A DNA stretch of 57,469 nucleotides from Thermoproteota archaeon (GTDB lineage: Archaea > Thermoproteota > Thermoprotei_A > Sulfolobales > Ignisphaeraceae): positions 1 to 57,469 of the forward strand of contig JAADCV010000002.1 in assembly GCA_013154235.1 (NCBI GenBank), in the 5' to 3' direction. The notes under the pieces are model-generated. The model did not search any database and was not told the DNA's origin. It saw nothing but the letters and a program-made list of their open reading frames with translations. Shown one piece after another: positions 18,186-28,236 of this stretch. Position numbers and translations under genes: made by a program. Position 1 is the stretch's first letter. Each line of letters starts with the position of its first letter.

Positions 18186-18872
18186 TTGGATACCTCTAGG
18201 GACTTTCGCATACTGGTTGCTGAGGATGCTGTTTCTAGGTTGGAGAAGAGGGTGAGGGTCTGGAGCCTTCCTTACCCTATAAACAAGGGGCGGGCTATGG
18301 AGCTCGTTAAGAGGGCTAGGTCTAGGGTTATGGAGATCAAGTACAGCTTTCTGCCTCTTGATATGCTTCTGCAGAGCGATGCCCTTAGGGATCTAGAGGC
18401 TGTTGCTAGCGAGTTGGCGAAGCTCTTGCTGCCCCCCAAAGGCGTTAGGATCGAATCGATTGCTCATAGGCTAGCTGTTGCCGAGATTAGGTACTGCCTA
18501 TGGGTGCTGATGGGTCTTCGAGGTAGGCTTGGGCTAGGTGAGGAGAATCGCGCTGAGTACGCTCTAGACGTTATAGCTATGGAGGTTGGTAGCGTTGAGA
18601 AGCATCCTAGAGCTGAGAGGCTTTGGGTTCTTAGGGTGGGTACGGAGAGGTTTGGGCTAACCGTTGTTACCAACGTTAGCAGTGTGAAGCGTGGCGAGGT
18701 TAGGGGTTTCGCCATAGCGCCACCGACAGAGTTCTTCGGGGTGGTTAGCGAGGGTATGCTGTGCACCGAGCCCCTGCCTAAGGAGCTCAAGGGTAGGAGG
18801 GTTCCCCTAGACTCCATTCATCATAGAGCCGAGCTTATCAACCTCGTGAACTCCATCGTTGGAAGGAGGTAG
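18186..18872 (+). CDS. tRNA-binding (EMAP-II/Trbp111-like OB fold) domain protein
   Basis: C-terminal VGSVEKHPRAERLWVLRVGTERFGLTVVTNVSSVKRGEVRGFAIAPPTEFFGVVSEGMLC. Confidence 0.8.
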   Translation: MDTSRDFRILVAEDAVSRLEKRVRVWSLPYPINKGRAMELVKRARSRVMEIKYSFLPLDMLLQSDALRDLEAVASELAKLLLPPKGVRIESIAHRLAVAEIRYCLWVLMGLRGRLGLGEENRAEYALDVIAMEVGSVEKHPRAERLWVLRVGTERFGLTVVTNVSSVKRGEVRGFAIAPPTEFFGVVSEGMLCTEPLPKELKGRRVPLDSIHHRAELINLVNSIVGRR

Positions 18873-18880
18873 CTGTAGCC

Positions 18881-19780
18881 ATGCTGCGCATCGTCGAGGG
18901 GTATGATGGTAGCGACCCTAGTGTCAACGAGGAGATAGCTAGGCTTGTCAACAGGTATAGGAGGGCTGTTAACCCAGCTCTCTACGGTGAAGAGGATCCG
19001 TCTAGGGTTAGCGAATGGTTCGACGAGGACTCCCTTGCCTGCCTAGCCTACTTAGGTTCGCAGCTTGTTGGAATAGCGTTCCTGCGCGAGGCAGCTATGT
19101 ACACGCACCTCTGGCTAGCTGTAGACCCTAGCTATGAGCCGAGCTACGTAGCTAGCGAGGTGGTTGAGTGGGGAGCTAGGGAGAAGGTGAGGAGAGGGTT
19201 TAGGAAGCCTCTACGCGTATCAGCTGGCTATGAGAGCAGCCACGTTGCTAGAGCCGTTAGGGATGCGCTGTGCAGCTACGCTGTTAGGTACGACACGACG
19301 CTGATGAGGCTGACTAGAGCTCCTCCAAGTATCGAGAGGCCCGAGGGGTACTCGTTTAGGATTGCTAGCCCTAGCGATGCTGAGCAGCTATCGAGGGTCT
19401 ACAACGATGCGTTCTCTAGGTACCCGTGGTTTAGGCCTAGCAACCCATCGAGGTTCGAGGAGGGGCTTAGGCGCGAGGGGTCTCTATGCCTAGTTGCGGA
19501 GAGAGGTGGCGAGGTCGCGGCGTTCTGCCTCAGCCGAGTGTATAGGGCTCTAGATGGCGAGCTCAGTGGATACGTGGCGCTGCTAGCGGTATCGTCTAGC
19601 CACCGCGGTAGAGGGCTCGGGCGATACCTGCTGAAGCTATCTGTAGAGGAGATGGTTTCAAGGGGTGTCGATATTCGCAGGGTGTTTCTGGATAGCGTTG
19701 AGGGGTTGGAGGGGTACTATAGGGCTATGGGGTTCGTGGACGTCGATAGGTACGTGACCTTCCTACTCCCCTACCCATAG
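18881..19780 (+). CDS. GNAT family N-acetyltransferase (two-domain)
   Basis: C-terminal LAVSSSHRGRGLGRYLLKLSVEEMVSRG...FLDSVEGLEGYYRAMGFVDVDRYVTF. Confidence 0.85.
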   Translation: MLRIVEGYDGSDPSVNEEIARLVNRYRRAVNPALYGEEDPSRVSEWFDEDSLACLAYLGSQLVGIAFLREAAMYTHLWLAVDPSYEPSYVASEVVEWGAREKVRRGFRKPLRVSAGYESSHVARAVRDALCSYAVRYDTTLMRLTRAPPSIERPEGYSFRIASPSDAEQLSRVYNDAFSRYPWFRPSNPSRFEEGLRREGSLCLVAERGGEVAAFCLSRVYRALDGELSGYVALLAVSSSHRGRGLGRYLLKLSVEEMVSRGVDIRRVFLDSVEGLEGYYRAMGFVDVDRYVTFLLPYP

Positions 19781-19850
19781 ATAGTTTCGCCCGGGTGCGT
19801 CCTTATCAACTAGGCAAGGACCCGAAGCTATCGGTAGCGGACTGGTAGCT

Positions 19851-21497
19851 TTGAGGAGGGTAGTGTTCAGGATCAGCGAGTGGATAGATAGGGACGACTT
19901 CGCTAAGCTCATGAGGTTCTGCAGGTACCTAGGGAGAGACGGTAGCGCTAGCGTCTTCGAGGTGGATCTCAATAGGCTAGCTGCATCCATTAGGGAGGGG
20001 GAGCTGAGGCCCGAGGAAGTGCTTGATCTCGTCGAGGGGTACGAGGCTGAGTTCGAGGAGGGTAGCCTCGAGGATCTGGAGAGGCTTGTTGAGGAGTACA
20101 TGCCTAGGGTCGTGGTTAGGAGGCTGGGCAAGGAAATCATCTTCGAGCCTAGGGCATACCTAGGGGATGCTGTTAGAGATCTTCGCGAGGCTGGGATCCT
20201 TAGATACGATAGGGATAGGAGAGTGTTCGTGCTCGTCAAACCCATGTACCTCTTCGAGGCCATGAATAGGCTGAGGGCTAGGGGGATACGGGTCGTCGAC
20301 GAGACTGGGATCAAGCCTAGGCAGGAGCTTCCCCTAAAGCTATCGTTTAGAGGCGAGCTAAGGCCTTACCAAGCAGAGGCTCTGGAGAAGTGGAGGGGGA
20401 ACGGGTATCGAGGCGTTGTCTCGCTACCGACGGGCTCGGGCAAGACCATCGTTGCTATAGCTGCCATAGCCGAGCTGAGCGTTAGAACCCTCATCGTTGC
20501 GTTCACTAAGGAGCAGATGTTTCAGTGGAGAGACAAGATACTGGAGTTCACCGACGCTCCGCCAAACATGGTGGGGCTGTTCTACGGTGAGGAGAAGAGG
20601 GTTGCGCCCATAACCGTAACTACGTACCAGTCGGCGTTTAGGTACATAGACCAGCTCTACCCCTACTACAGCTTCCTCATAGTGGACGAGGTCCATCACC
20701 TCCCGGCTGAGAAGTTTAGGTACATAGCTGAGCACAGCGTAGCCATATACCGCATGGGGCTCTCAGCCACGGTTGTTAGGGAGGACGGTAAGCACGTGGA
20801 GCTATTCCCGCTTATGGGAGGGCTAGTGTATCACAAGAGCGCTAGCGAGCTAGCTGAGGAGGGCTACCTAGCTAGGTACAAGCTGATAGTTATCAAGGTT
20901 GATCTAACGCCAGAGGAGAGAGCTAGGTATAGGAAGCTCTTAGACGAGTACCGGAAGCTTGCTAGGGGTAGAACCTTCGAGCAGCTCCTAGCTGCTGCAA
21001 GGCATGGAGATGCCGAGGCGATCAAGGCGATAAAGATAAGGACCGAGATCAGGCAGCTAGTGCACAACGCTAGGAGAAAGATCGAGATCGTGCAGAAGAT
21101 AGTGAGCGAGGAGCTCCAGAAGGGAAGCAAGATCCTCGTCTTCACCCAGTACGTCGACCAGGCTAAGAAGCTAGCTGAGATCCTAGCAGCTCCATACATA
21201 ACTGGGGAGCTCGACGAGACCACGAGGAAGGCTAGGCTGGAGGCCTTCAAGGCCTCGAAGAGCGGAGTCCTCGTTCTCACAACAGTTGGAGACGAAGGGA
21301 TAGACATCCCCGATGCTAACGTGGGGATCATAGTTGCAGGCACCGGCTCGAGGAGGCAGTACCTCCAGAGGCTAGGTAGGTTGCTTAGACCAGCTCCGGG
21401 TAAGGAGGCTAGGCTCTACGAGATAGTGGTTAAGAATACGTTCGAGGAGTTCGAGTCTAGGAAGAGGAGAAGCGTTCTAGCATCGCTAGGCATGTGA
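19851..21497 (+). CDS. XPB/Ssl2-like DEAD/DEAH-box helicase
   Basis: RPYQAEALEKW, SLPTGSGKTIVA, VDEVHH, GLSATVVREDG, GDEGIDIPDANVGI, RRQYLQRLGRLLRP. Confidence 0.93.
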   Translation: MRRVVFRISEWIDRDDFAKLMRFCRYLGRDGSASVFEVDLNRLAASIREGELRPEEVLDLVEGYEAEFEEGSLEDLERLVEEYMPRVVVRRLGKEIIFEPRAYLGDAVRDLREAGILRYDRDRRVFVLVKPMYLFEAMNRLRARGIRVVDETGIKPRQELPLKLSFRGELRPYQAEALEKWRGNGYRGVVSLPTGSGKTIVAIAAIAELSVRTLIVAFTKEQMFQWRDKILEFTDAPPNMVGLFYGEEKRVAPITVTTYQSAFRYIDQLYPYYSFLIVDEVHHLPAEKFRYIAEHSVAIYRMGLSATVVREDGKHVELFPLMGGLVYHKSASELAEEGYLARYKLIVIKVDLTPEERARYRKLLDEYRKLARGRTFEQLLAAARHGDAEAIKAIKIRTEIRQLVHNARRKIEIVQKIVSEELQKGSKILVFTQYVDQAKKLAEILAAPYITGELDETTRKARLEAFKASKSGVLVLTTVGDEGIDIPDANVGIIVAGTGSRRQYLQRLGRLLRPAPGKEARLYEIVVKNTFEEFESRKRRSVLASLGM

Positions 21498-21545
21498 TGA
21501 GGCGCTTTAGGACTGAGGAGTGATGATAATCGGCCTCTGCTGATC
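21492..21545 (+). ncRNA. C/D box sRNA overlapping the XPB stop codon
   Basis: C GTGATGA (21494-21500) - GGCGCTTTAGGA - D' CTGA - GGA - C' GTGATGA - TAATCGGCCTCTG - D CTGA (21540-21543). Confidence 0.92.
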
Positions 21546-21600
21546 TATCAGCAATTGGTCGGCTCATCACTTCCTCAGCCTCGAAGAACTTCATCACCAG
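21546..21600 (-). ncRNA. C/D box sRNA, convergent with the preceding one
   Basis: Minus strand: C GTGATGA (21591-21597) - AGTTCTTCGAGG - D' CTGA - GGAA - C' GTGATGA - GCCGACCAATTG - D CTGA (21548-21551). Confidence 0.92.
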
Positions 21601-21626
21601 CCCTCGCCTACCCCAAGTCTTCCGCT

Positions 21627-22769
21627 CTACCTACTTATATCCCTCCAGAGGAGCCCTAGCGAGTCCGCGTAGCTGTACGCCTCCTCGAGCTCTCTAGGCC
21701 TAGGCCTTCGAGCGATGTCCCTGTAGCTATAGGCTCTGTGCTCCGGTCTGTACTGATCCATTATGTTCACTAGGACTCTATCCCTAGGCAGGTTATCGGC
21801 TATCATCTTGAGCACGGGCTTGGTGCAGCACTCTACGTGGTTAGGCAGCACGAGGTGCCTAATGATCATGTCCCCCCACTCGGTAGCTACCCTAAGGTTT
21901 CGAACCACGGTCTCTACGTATCTATCGACTCCGGATAGCCTCTTGGCGCACTCGTCGTTTCCGTACTTGAAGTCTGGGAGCCAGATATCCATCACGTGAA
22001 TCAGCAGCTCCATGGTCTCCGGAGTCATGTAGAAGTTGCTGTTCCACAGCTGCGCTATGTTCACGTCTAGGTACTCGAGGCTCTCGAGTACGGTGTGGGT
22101 ATTAGGTATGGGGTCTCCGCCAACGTGATTAATGTTCCTAGCTCCCCTAGAGGCGAGCTCCTTCTGTATAAGCGCTAGCCTCCTAGCATCAACCACAGCC
22201 CCTTCCCGGGGACTAACCTGCGAGATGTCCCAGTTCTGGCAGTAGACGCAAGCGAAGTTGCACCCACCGTAGAAAATGGTTCCGCTGGGAACGAGTGGAG
22301 CTTCCTCGCCTAGGTGTAGGAACCAGCTATGCACGTAGGTCCTTCCATCCACTCTGCAAGCCCCTATCGCTCCCGAAGCCCTATCAACGCCGCACCTACG
22401 CTCGCAGAAGCAGCACCTCCTAATTATCCTACGCGCTATCTCAGCCTTTAGAGTCACGAAGCTTGGGCTTGCAGACCCGTACCTCTGGACGAACTCGCTG
22501 TACCTAGTCCCCTCCTCCCTAACCTCCCTCCACCTAGACTCGAACTCGCGAGCTAGAGCTCTGTGAAGATCCCAGAGCTCCTCTAGCGAAGCCCTAGAGA
22601 TGTCCGCCTCTACAGGTATGCTCCTAGCGATCACGAACTTCGCTGGGTAGCCCTCGAGAAGAACACTGTAGTACCACCTTAGCGCGCTCCTAAACGTCTC
22701 GTTGTGAATAGCCTCGACTGCATCCGGCCTAACCAAGTGCCAGTACCTCTCCCGATCCCACCAAGCCAC
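21627..22769 (-). CDS. radical SAM protein (PflA/AmmeMemoRadiSam-like)
   Basis: GTIFYGGCNFACVYCQNWDISQ (CX3CX2C), upstream Cys cluster RRCCFCERRCGVDR. Confidence 0.9.
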   Translation of the reverse strand: MAWWDRERYWHLVRPDAVEAIHNETFRSALRWYYSVLLEGYPAKFVIARSIPVEADISRASLEELWDLHRALAREFESRWREVREEGTRYSEFVQRYGSASPSFVTLKAEIARRIIRRCCFCERRCGVDRASGAIGACRVDGRTYVHSWFLHLGEEAPLVPSGTIFYGGCNFACVYCQNWDISQVSPREGAVVDARRLALIQKELASRGARNINHVGGDPIPNTHTVLESLEYLDVNIAQLWNSNFYMTPETMELLIHVMDIWLPDFKYGNDECAKRLSGVDRYVETVVRNLRVATEWGDMIIRHLVLPNHVECCTKPVLKMIADNLPRDRVLVNIMDQYRPEHRAYSYRDIARRPRPRELEEAYSYADSLGLLWRDISR

Positions 22770-22878
22770 TCCCTAGCCCCTACACGGGGATTGTGGTAGG
22801 AGGGCTATAGGTGAGCATAGCCTTGGCATACACGGATATAGCTCTAGCAGCGCAAACCATCGATGCGGTGGAGCTCAG

Positions 22879-23814
22879 GTGATTGTTGCTGCGGGTAGGG
22901 TAAACATCGACACGGTTATCGAGCTAAGCACTAGCCTCGTTCTAGGAGGCAAGGCTCTCGCGAGGAGAGTTATTAGAGTGCTGGGAGGCTCCGGCCTCAA
23001 CGCCGCTATAGCCCTCAAGAGGGTAGTGCCGGGTGAGGAGGTTGCTCTGGTTGGGTGCGTTGGTAGCGACTGGGAGGGTAGGGAGGCTCTAGAGCTCCTT
23101 AGACGGGAGGGGGTCTCAACGATCTTCGTCTCGGTTCTCGAGGGCTCTACGGGTAGAGCCTTTGTTATAGTTGAGCCTAGCGGAGAGTCAACATCGATAA
23201 CGCTCCCCGGGGTTAACTACAGCTGCGTAGCTCCAGAAGCGCTTAGCGAGGTTAGGAGCTTATCGCTAGCTGTAGTCATGAATCCCCCTCCAGAGATCCT
23301 AAGGGCTATCATAGGCCTATGCACGAGGCTGGGAGCCCCGCTCTTCTGCGACTTCGGAACTGAGCTACCGAAGCTGCTACCCATAGTCGAGGAGGCTAGG
23401 TACCGAAACTGCGTCCTAGTTCCCACGCTCCACGAGATAGGGTCTATAGATAGGGGTCTCGAGCTATCGCGCAGGCTAGAAACACCGATAGTAGTCAAGG
23501 CTGGTGAGCGCGGGGCCATCGTAATCGACCCCGGGTCTAGGAGAATCTATAGAGTTCCTAGGCTCGACCCGAGAGCCCTTGGTCTAGAGCCTAGGTCTAG
23601 CTCGGGCTGCGGAGACGTCTTCACAGCTACTCTAGCAGCATACGCATCGATGGGGTACAGCTTGGTAGAAGCTGCAGCTAGGGCTATCGTCGCAGCGGCT
23701 ATCAAGGCCTCTAGGCTGGAGCCCTACGCTGCCCCCTACCGAGGCGAGCTCGAGGAGGCGTTCAACAGGGTCGGTAGAAGCATTTTGAGCAGGGTTTCCG
23801 TAGAGAGCCTATAG
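22879..23814 (+). CDS. PfkB/ribokinase family carbohydrate kinase
   Basis: GGSGLNAAIALKR, SSGCGDVFTATLAAYASMG. Confidence 0.9.
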   Translation: MIVAAGRVNIDTVIELSTSLVLGGKALARRVIRVLGGSGLNAAIALKRVVPGEEVALVGCVGSDWEGREALELLRREGVSTIFVSVLEGSTGRAFVIVEPSGESTSITLPGVNYSCVAPEALSEVRSLSLAVVMNPPPEILRAIIGLCTRLGAPLFCDFGTELPKLLPIVEEARYRNCVLVPTLHEIGSIDRGLELSRRLETPIVVKAGERGAIVIDPGSRRIYRVPRLDPRALGLEPRSSSGCGDVFTATLAAYASMGYSLVEAAARAIVAAAIKASRLEPYAAPYRGELEEAFNRVGRSILSRVSVESL

Positions 23815-24183
23815 GAACCGATGACTGCAGTCATGCCCCCTGACCAGTGATGAAGATCGGGGTAGAGGAGGTTAACCCTCTAGCTGCCTAGATACGACTC
23901 GCTCTACAACCGCTTCCACCTAGGTCTGCAGGCATCACTCTCGTTCTAGCCAAGAACAGCCAGCTCGCCTCCTCAATTCCTGGAAACCGTCTACGTACCT
24001 ACAACCCGTTTCTACCGAGTAGACCCGGGTCTCCTGCACGTAGCTAGCGCGAACGGTTTCTAGGCTTTCGCTGCTGCTCAGCAAGGTCTCGTGGCTAGGC
24101 TATGGGGTTGGGGGAGGGTTAGGGCGGACAAATCGGTATGAATAGTTATAGCTGAGTGCACCGAGTAGTGCTGTGGGGGCTCC

Positions 24184-25161
24184 GTGCCTAATGCACTTAC
24201 AAACGTTCGCAAGATCATCAAGATCGGGGAGAGGAGCGCTGGCATAACGATTCCTAAGGAATGGCTCCCGATGCTCGGCCTATCCATAGGCTCGAGCGTT
24301 GAGGTCTCCCTCGGCTCTGGCTACATAATGATTAAGCCCCTCAACGTGACTAAGCCCAAGCCCCTCTACTACGTGAAGATCCGTGGACGCGACGTCGACA
24401 CCCTCTCTAGGCTAATCATCGCTGGGTACATAGAGGGCTACGATATGATCATCGTTGAGGACTCTAGAGACATCGCTAGGAAGGCCTTCTACAGCGTCGC
24501 CATGAGGCTTCCCGGAGCCATAGCTATGGACGGGGCTAGGTTCACGATAAAGATCAGTGTCGATGAGATGAACACGAAGGTGGAGGAGGTCATATCATCG
24601 ATGAAGACAACGATAGACACCATGTTCGACCTGTTGATGGACTACTTCCAGAGCGGGGACAAGACGAAGCTCGAGCAGCTAATAAGGCTAGACGACGATC
24701 TAGATAGGCTCCACTTCCTAGGGGTTCGCACGATTAAGAGAACCTCGTTTAGGAATCCGCAGGATTCGCTAGACAACCTCATAGTGATTAAGAGCCTCGA
24801 GCACATTGGGGATGCTCTCGATAGGGCCTCCAGCACGCTGCTGAAGCTAGGGACAAACTTCGGTGAGGAGTGCAAGAAGAGGTTTAGGGATATCTTCGCT
24901 AGGGTAGCAGCATACATGTCTAAGGCGATAAACGCGTTCATGAGCCTCAACCTCGATCTGGCCATAAGGGTGCTTACGGAGCGCGAGCCTCTATCCAGAA
25001 CAATATTCTCGCTCGCAAGCAACTGCGCAGCAACTCCAGAGACTCTAGCGCTGATACACGAGGCCACGGTTATACTATACGAGGCTGCTGAGATAGCGGA
25101 GATAGCTACGGCGAAGATGATTAGGCACAGCGAGGAGAGGAGCGTAGAGCTCTCGACTTAG
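24184..25161 (+). CDS. AbrB-domain/PhoU-like phosphate-uptake regulator
   Basis: N-terminal SpoVT/AbrB (VRKIIKIGERSAGITIPKEWLPMLGLSIGSSVEVSLGSGYIMIKP) plus PhoU-like helical repeats. Confidence 0.88.
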   Translation: MPNALTNVRKIIKIGERSAGITIPKEWLPMLGLSIGSSVEVSLGSGYIMIKPLNVTKPKPLYYVKIRGRDVDTLSRLIIAGYIEGYDMIIVEDSRDIARKAFYSVAMRLPGAIAMDGARFTIKISVDEMNTKVEEVISSMKTTIDTMFDLLMDYFQSGDKTKLEQLIRLDDDLDRLHFLGVRTIKRTSFRNPQDSLDNLIVIKSLEHIGDALDRASSTLLKLGTNFGEECKKRFRDIFARVAAYMSKAINAFMSLNLDLAIRVLTEREPLSRTIFSLASNCAATPETLALIHEATVILYEAAEIAEIATAKMIRHSEERSVELST

Positions 25162-25239
25162 GGCTTAGGAATCGTTAGTAAGGCGTAGCAACACTTTTGG
25201 CTTAGCGGCTAACCCTAGTTGACTCCCTAACGCTAGGCG

Positions 25240-26283
25240 GTGCGCCTAGCTTTGAGGGTAGGTGTAGCGATAGCTCTTGCGCTAACAACCATACTTTTGC
25301 TCCCAATCCTCATCCCAATACCCCATATCCACCGACCGCTGGTTCTAACCTACTACTACGTGTGGTACGGTAGGGGTCTAGGGCATAGGCACTGGAACGA
25401 TACTCCAGCTGGCGAAGTTATCGATGTGCCGCTGCTAGGGTTCTACAGTAGCTACAGCACCCTAACGATAGTTACTCAGCTAGCGCTGATGAAGCTAGCC
25501 GGTATAGATGGTGTGATCGTATCGTGGTGGGGCCCCGGAAGCTACGAGGATAGAGTTGCTAAGAGAGTGTTTAGGTACCTAAGGATCTTCGGGTTGAAGG
25601 GCTGCATAATGATCGAGCCCTTCATAACGGGTAGCGTGACTAGAGCTAGAGATGTATATAACTCCTCCTTCTGGAGCCACGTGCTTAGCTACATCGAGAA
25701 GAACTTCATAGAGCCCTACCCCCACACCTACATAAGAATCGATGGAAAGCCCTTGGTACTAGCATTCGCTCCCGTAGGAGTGTTCTACAGACCTCACCCC
25801 AAGAACCTCGTGATTCGCATCGTTGGCCTCTTCGTCGACCAGGTTAACCAGCTATCTTCCATAACAGGCGCTAGGCTTGACTGGGACCTGTGGCCATGGT
25901 ACATACCCTTATCGCGGGGGTTCCACGGGCTTAGGATTAGGGTAGGGGGATACGTAGCGCTATCCCCTAGGTACGACCCAGCTATAGAGGTTGTTGAGGG
26001 AACCGATAGAGAGGATCCTCTCGTAATGGATCGCAGCTACACGCACCTAACGTACCTAATGGAGTGGATCTGGGTTGTGAAGCACCTCGATAGTGTGAGG
26101 ATAGTCGCTATCTACAGCTGGAACGAGTACCACGAGAGGAGCGAGATAGAGCCACATATAGACGCAACTGGCTTCAGTGGGCTCTACCCATACATAGCAA
26201 CGCTCGTCTTCGCTAACCTAGCCCACCTACTAGGCTCTTGGCTCAGCGCAGCTAATCTACTAGCTCAAGCCAATAGCTACTAG
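25240..26283 (+). CDS. secreted/anchored glycoside hydrolase family 99-like protein
   Basis: Signal-like N-terminus; YYYVWYGRGLGHRHWND, LMKLAGIDGVIVSWWGPGSYED, AIYSWNEYHERSEIEPH. Confidence 0.75.
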   Translation: MRLALRVGVAIALALTTILLLPILIPIPHIHRPLVLTYYYVWYGRGLGHRHWNDTPAGEVIDVPLLGFYSSYSTLTIVTQLALMKLAGIDGVIVSWWGPGSYEDRVAKRVFRYLRIFGLKGCIMIEPFITGSVTRARDVYNSSFWSHVLSYIEKNFIEPYPHTYIRIDGKPLVLAFAPVGVFYRPHPKNLVIRIVGLFVDQVNQLSSITGARLDWDLWPWYIPLSRGFHGLRIRVGGYVALSPRYDPAIEVVEGTDREDPLVMDRSYTHLTYLMEWIWVVKHLDSVRIVAIYSWNEYHERSEIEPHIDATGFSGLYPYIATLVFANLAHLLGSWLSAANLLAQANSY

Positions 26284-26332
26284 GTGAGGCTCCCTGGGCG
26301 AAGAGGCTGTAGCTAGATTCTATGTTAGAGCT

Positions 26333-26752
26333 GTGAACAGAGAGGGGTTTAGAGTCGTTAATAGGTGCGGTGAGGGTCATCAGATAGTTGCTGACGAGCC
26401 TAAAGAGCTAGGGGGCTCTGGCCAGGGGCCTAATCCTATAGAGCTCTTCCTCGCATCGCTAGCTAGCTGCTTCGCGATAACAACGAGGATATTCGCTAGC
26501 AAGATGGGTATAGAGGTGGGCCTCATCGAGGTCGATGCCTATGCAGAGCTCGACCTGAGGTCTATGGCTATAGAGAGCGACGTCGAGCCTGGGCTACGGA
26601 GCGTGATCCTGAAAGCTAGGATTTCGTCGAGCGCGAAGTGCAGCGACCTCGATAAACTCGTGGAGGCTGTGCTCCGTAGATGGGTTGTGGGGGCAACCGT
26701 AGCTAAATCCGGTGTTCTACGGGTTGAGGTTGAGAAGATGTGCTTAGAGTAA
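26333..26752 (+). CDS. OsmC family protein
   Basis: ELGGSGQGPNPIELFLASLASCFAITTRIFASKMG, VGATVAKSG. Confidence 0.9.
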   Translation: MNREGFRVVNRCGEGHQIVADEPKELGGSGQGPNPIELFLASLASCFAITTRIFASKMGIEVGLIEVDAYAELDLRSMAIESDVEPGLRSVILKARISSSAKCSDLDKLVEAVLRRWVVGATVAKSGVLRVEVEKMCLE

Positions 26753-26758
26753 GAGCCT

Positions 26759-27247
26759 CTAGCGCTCTCCAGCCACTAGGTCCCGAACCCTCTTCAGCGC
26801 TTCGATAACGTAGTGCTCCTTAGACACAACGCTTGACGGGGGTAGGTAAACGACCTTAACACCGTAGGTCTCAGCTGTTCTAGCTAGCTTCTTATCGCCC
26901 GTAACGAGCACAGCCCCTAGCTTCCTTGCCCACGTGAGCACATCTAGATCATCCTTTATTGGTAAGAGCGTCGACTCACCGCCCCTACTAACCTCTGTAA
27001 CGGATGTCGAGACCTCGTAGACCTCAACATCTATTCCAAAATCGCGCGCAACCCTCTTAGCTATGCTACCCACGTCCCTAACGGTCTCGTCGAACACTAT
27101 AGGTACCCTACCTCTAGGTCCTGTAGAGGGAGTAGCTGTAGCTACCCTAGCCTCTAGCCTAGGTGATTCGCCTAGCTGCTGGAGAAGCTCTGCCAGCTTC
27201 CTCCTCAGATCCTCTATGTCGCGGAACTCGATTATCAGTTTGTACAA
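26759..27247 (-). CDS. PIN-like nuclease domain protein
   Basis: VPIVFDETVRDVGS...LPIKDDLDVLTWARKLGAVLVTGDKKLARTAETYGVKVVYL. Confidence 0.65.
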   Translation of the reverse strand: MYKLIIEFRDIEDLRRKLAELLQQLGESPRLEARVATATPSTGPRGRVPIVFDETVRDVGSIAKRVARDFGIDVEVYEVSTSVTEVSRGGESTLLPIKDDLDVLTWARKLGAVLVTGDKKLARTAETYGVKVVYLPPSSVVSKEHYVIEALKRVRDLVAGER

Positions 27248-27549
27248 GGCTTCACCTAGGGCTCGGCTGGGAAAGCGGGTTTTTATGGGGTTAGGCTGCG
27301 GGGAAGCCTAGCTCTAGAAGCATGTATATCTCTAGCTCTAGCCTATCGATGTTCTTAGGCGCCTCCGCCCTCTTCCTTCGGGGGATGCGGGGGATTCTCA
27401 CTGCGAGCGCCATTCTCTACACCCAGTAAGACAATAGTTTCCAGCTTTATATATCTCAGCCCGAGACCCTCTAAGGCGAGTGCCTAACACTCGTCGCGCC
27501 GCTAGAGCTTTTCATGGAGAGCTGCTGACGACACTGCGGTGGAGATACC

Positions 27550-28236
27550 TTGGGCAAGCTCCTAGAGCTAGCTAGGTCTAGACCCCTCCTGCAGGTAGCT
27601 ATAGACCTGACTAGCATCGGTAGGGCAATGGCTGTAGCCCTAGAGGCGTCTAGAGCTGGCGCTCATGTGATCGAGGTTGGAACCCCTCTGATCAAGGTGT
27701 GGGGAGCAGCTGCTGTCGAAGCTGTTAGCCAGGGGGTTGGTGAGCGGAGCGTGGTTCTAGCGGATACGAAGACTGCTGACGCTGCTAGGGTAGAGCTAGA
27801 GCCGCTGATTAGGGCTGGTGCCTCGGCAGTAACCGTTCTAGGGCTATGCAGCCCAGAGATCATCGAGGAGGCTCTATCGATAGCTAGCGAGATGGGTGCC
27901 GACCTAGTCGTGGATCTGATACACGTGGATAACCCAGTTGATAGGGCTCTCAAGCTAGCTGAGCTAGGAGCTAGGGTGTTCGAGCTTCACGTAGGTGTAG
28001 ACGTCCAGAAGCGCAGAGGTCTAGACGCTAGAGCTCTTCTCAGCGAGGTTGAGGAGCTCTCGAGGAGCGGCATCGTTGTAGCGGTAGCTGGAGGGATCAA
28101 GCCTAGCAACGCTGGAGAGTTCGTTGCGAGAGGGGCTAGGATCGTGGTTATAGGGGGAGCTATCTACAGAGCTGAGAACCCCTTCGAGGCGACTAGAAGG
28201 GCTCTAGAGAGCATCGAGGCCGCTGCCTCTAGATAG
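27550..28236 (+). CDS. 3-hexulose-6-phosphate synthase / OMPDC superfamily
   Basis: QVAIDLTSIGRAM, IEVGTPLIKVWG, VVLADTKTADAA, VVAVAGGIKPSNAGEFVARGARIVVIGGAIY. Confidence 0.88.
   Translation: MGKLLELARSRPLLQVAIDLTSIGRAMAVALEASRAGAHVIEVGTPLIKVWGAAAVEAVSQGVGERSVVLADTKTADAARVELEPLIRAGASAVTVLGLCSPEIIEEALSIASEMGADLVVDLIHVDNPVDRALKLAELGARVFELHVGVDVQKRRGLDARALLSEVEELSRSGIVVAVAGGIKPSNAGEFVARGARIVVIGGAIYRAENPFEATRRALESIEAAASR

Noticed and set aside
19763-20314. 183 aa minus-strand ORF opposite the XPB helicase
   Set aside because: Ser/Leu-rich antisense shadow of a strong helicase gene.
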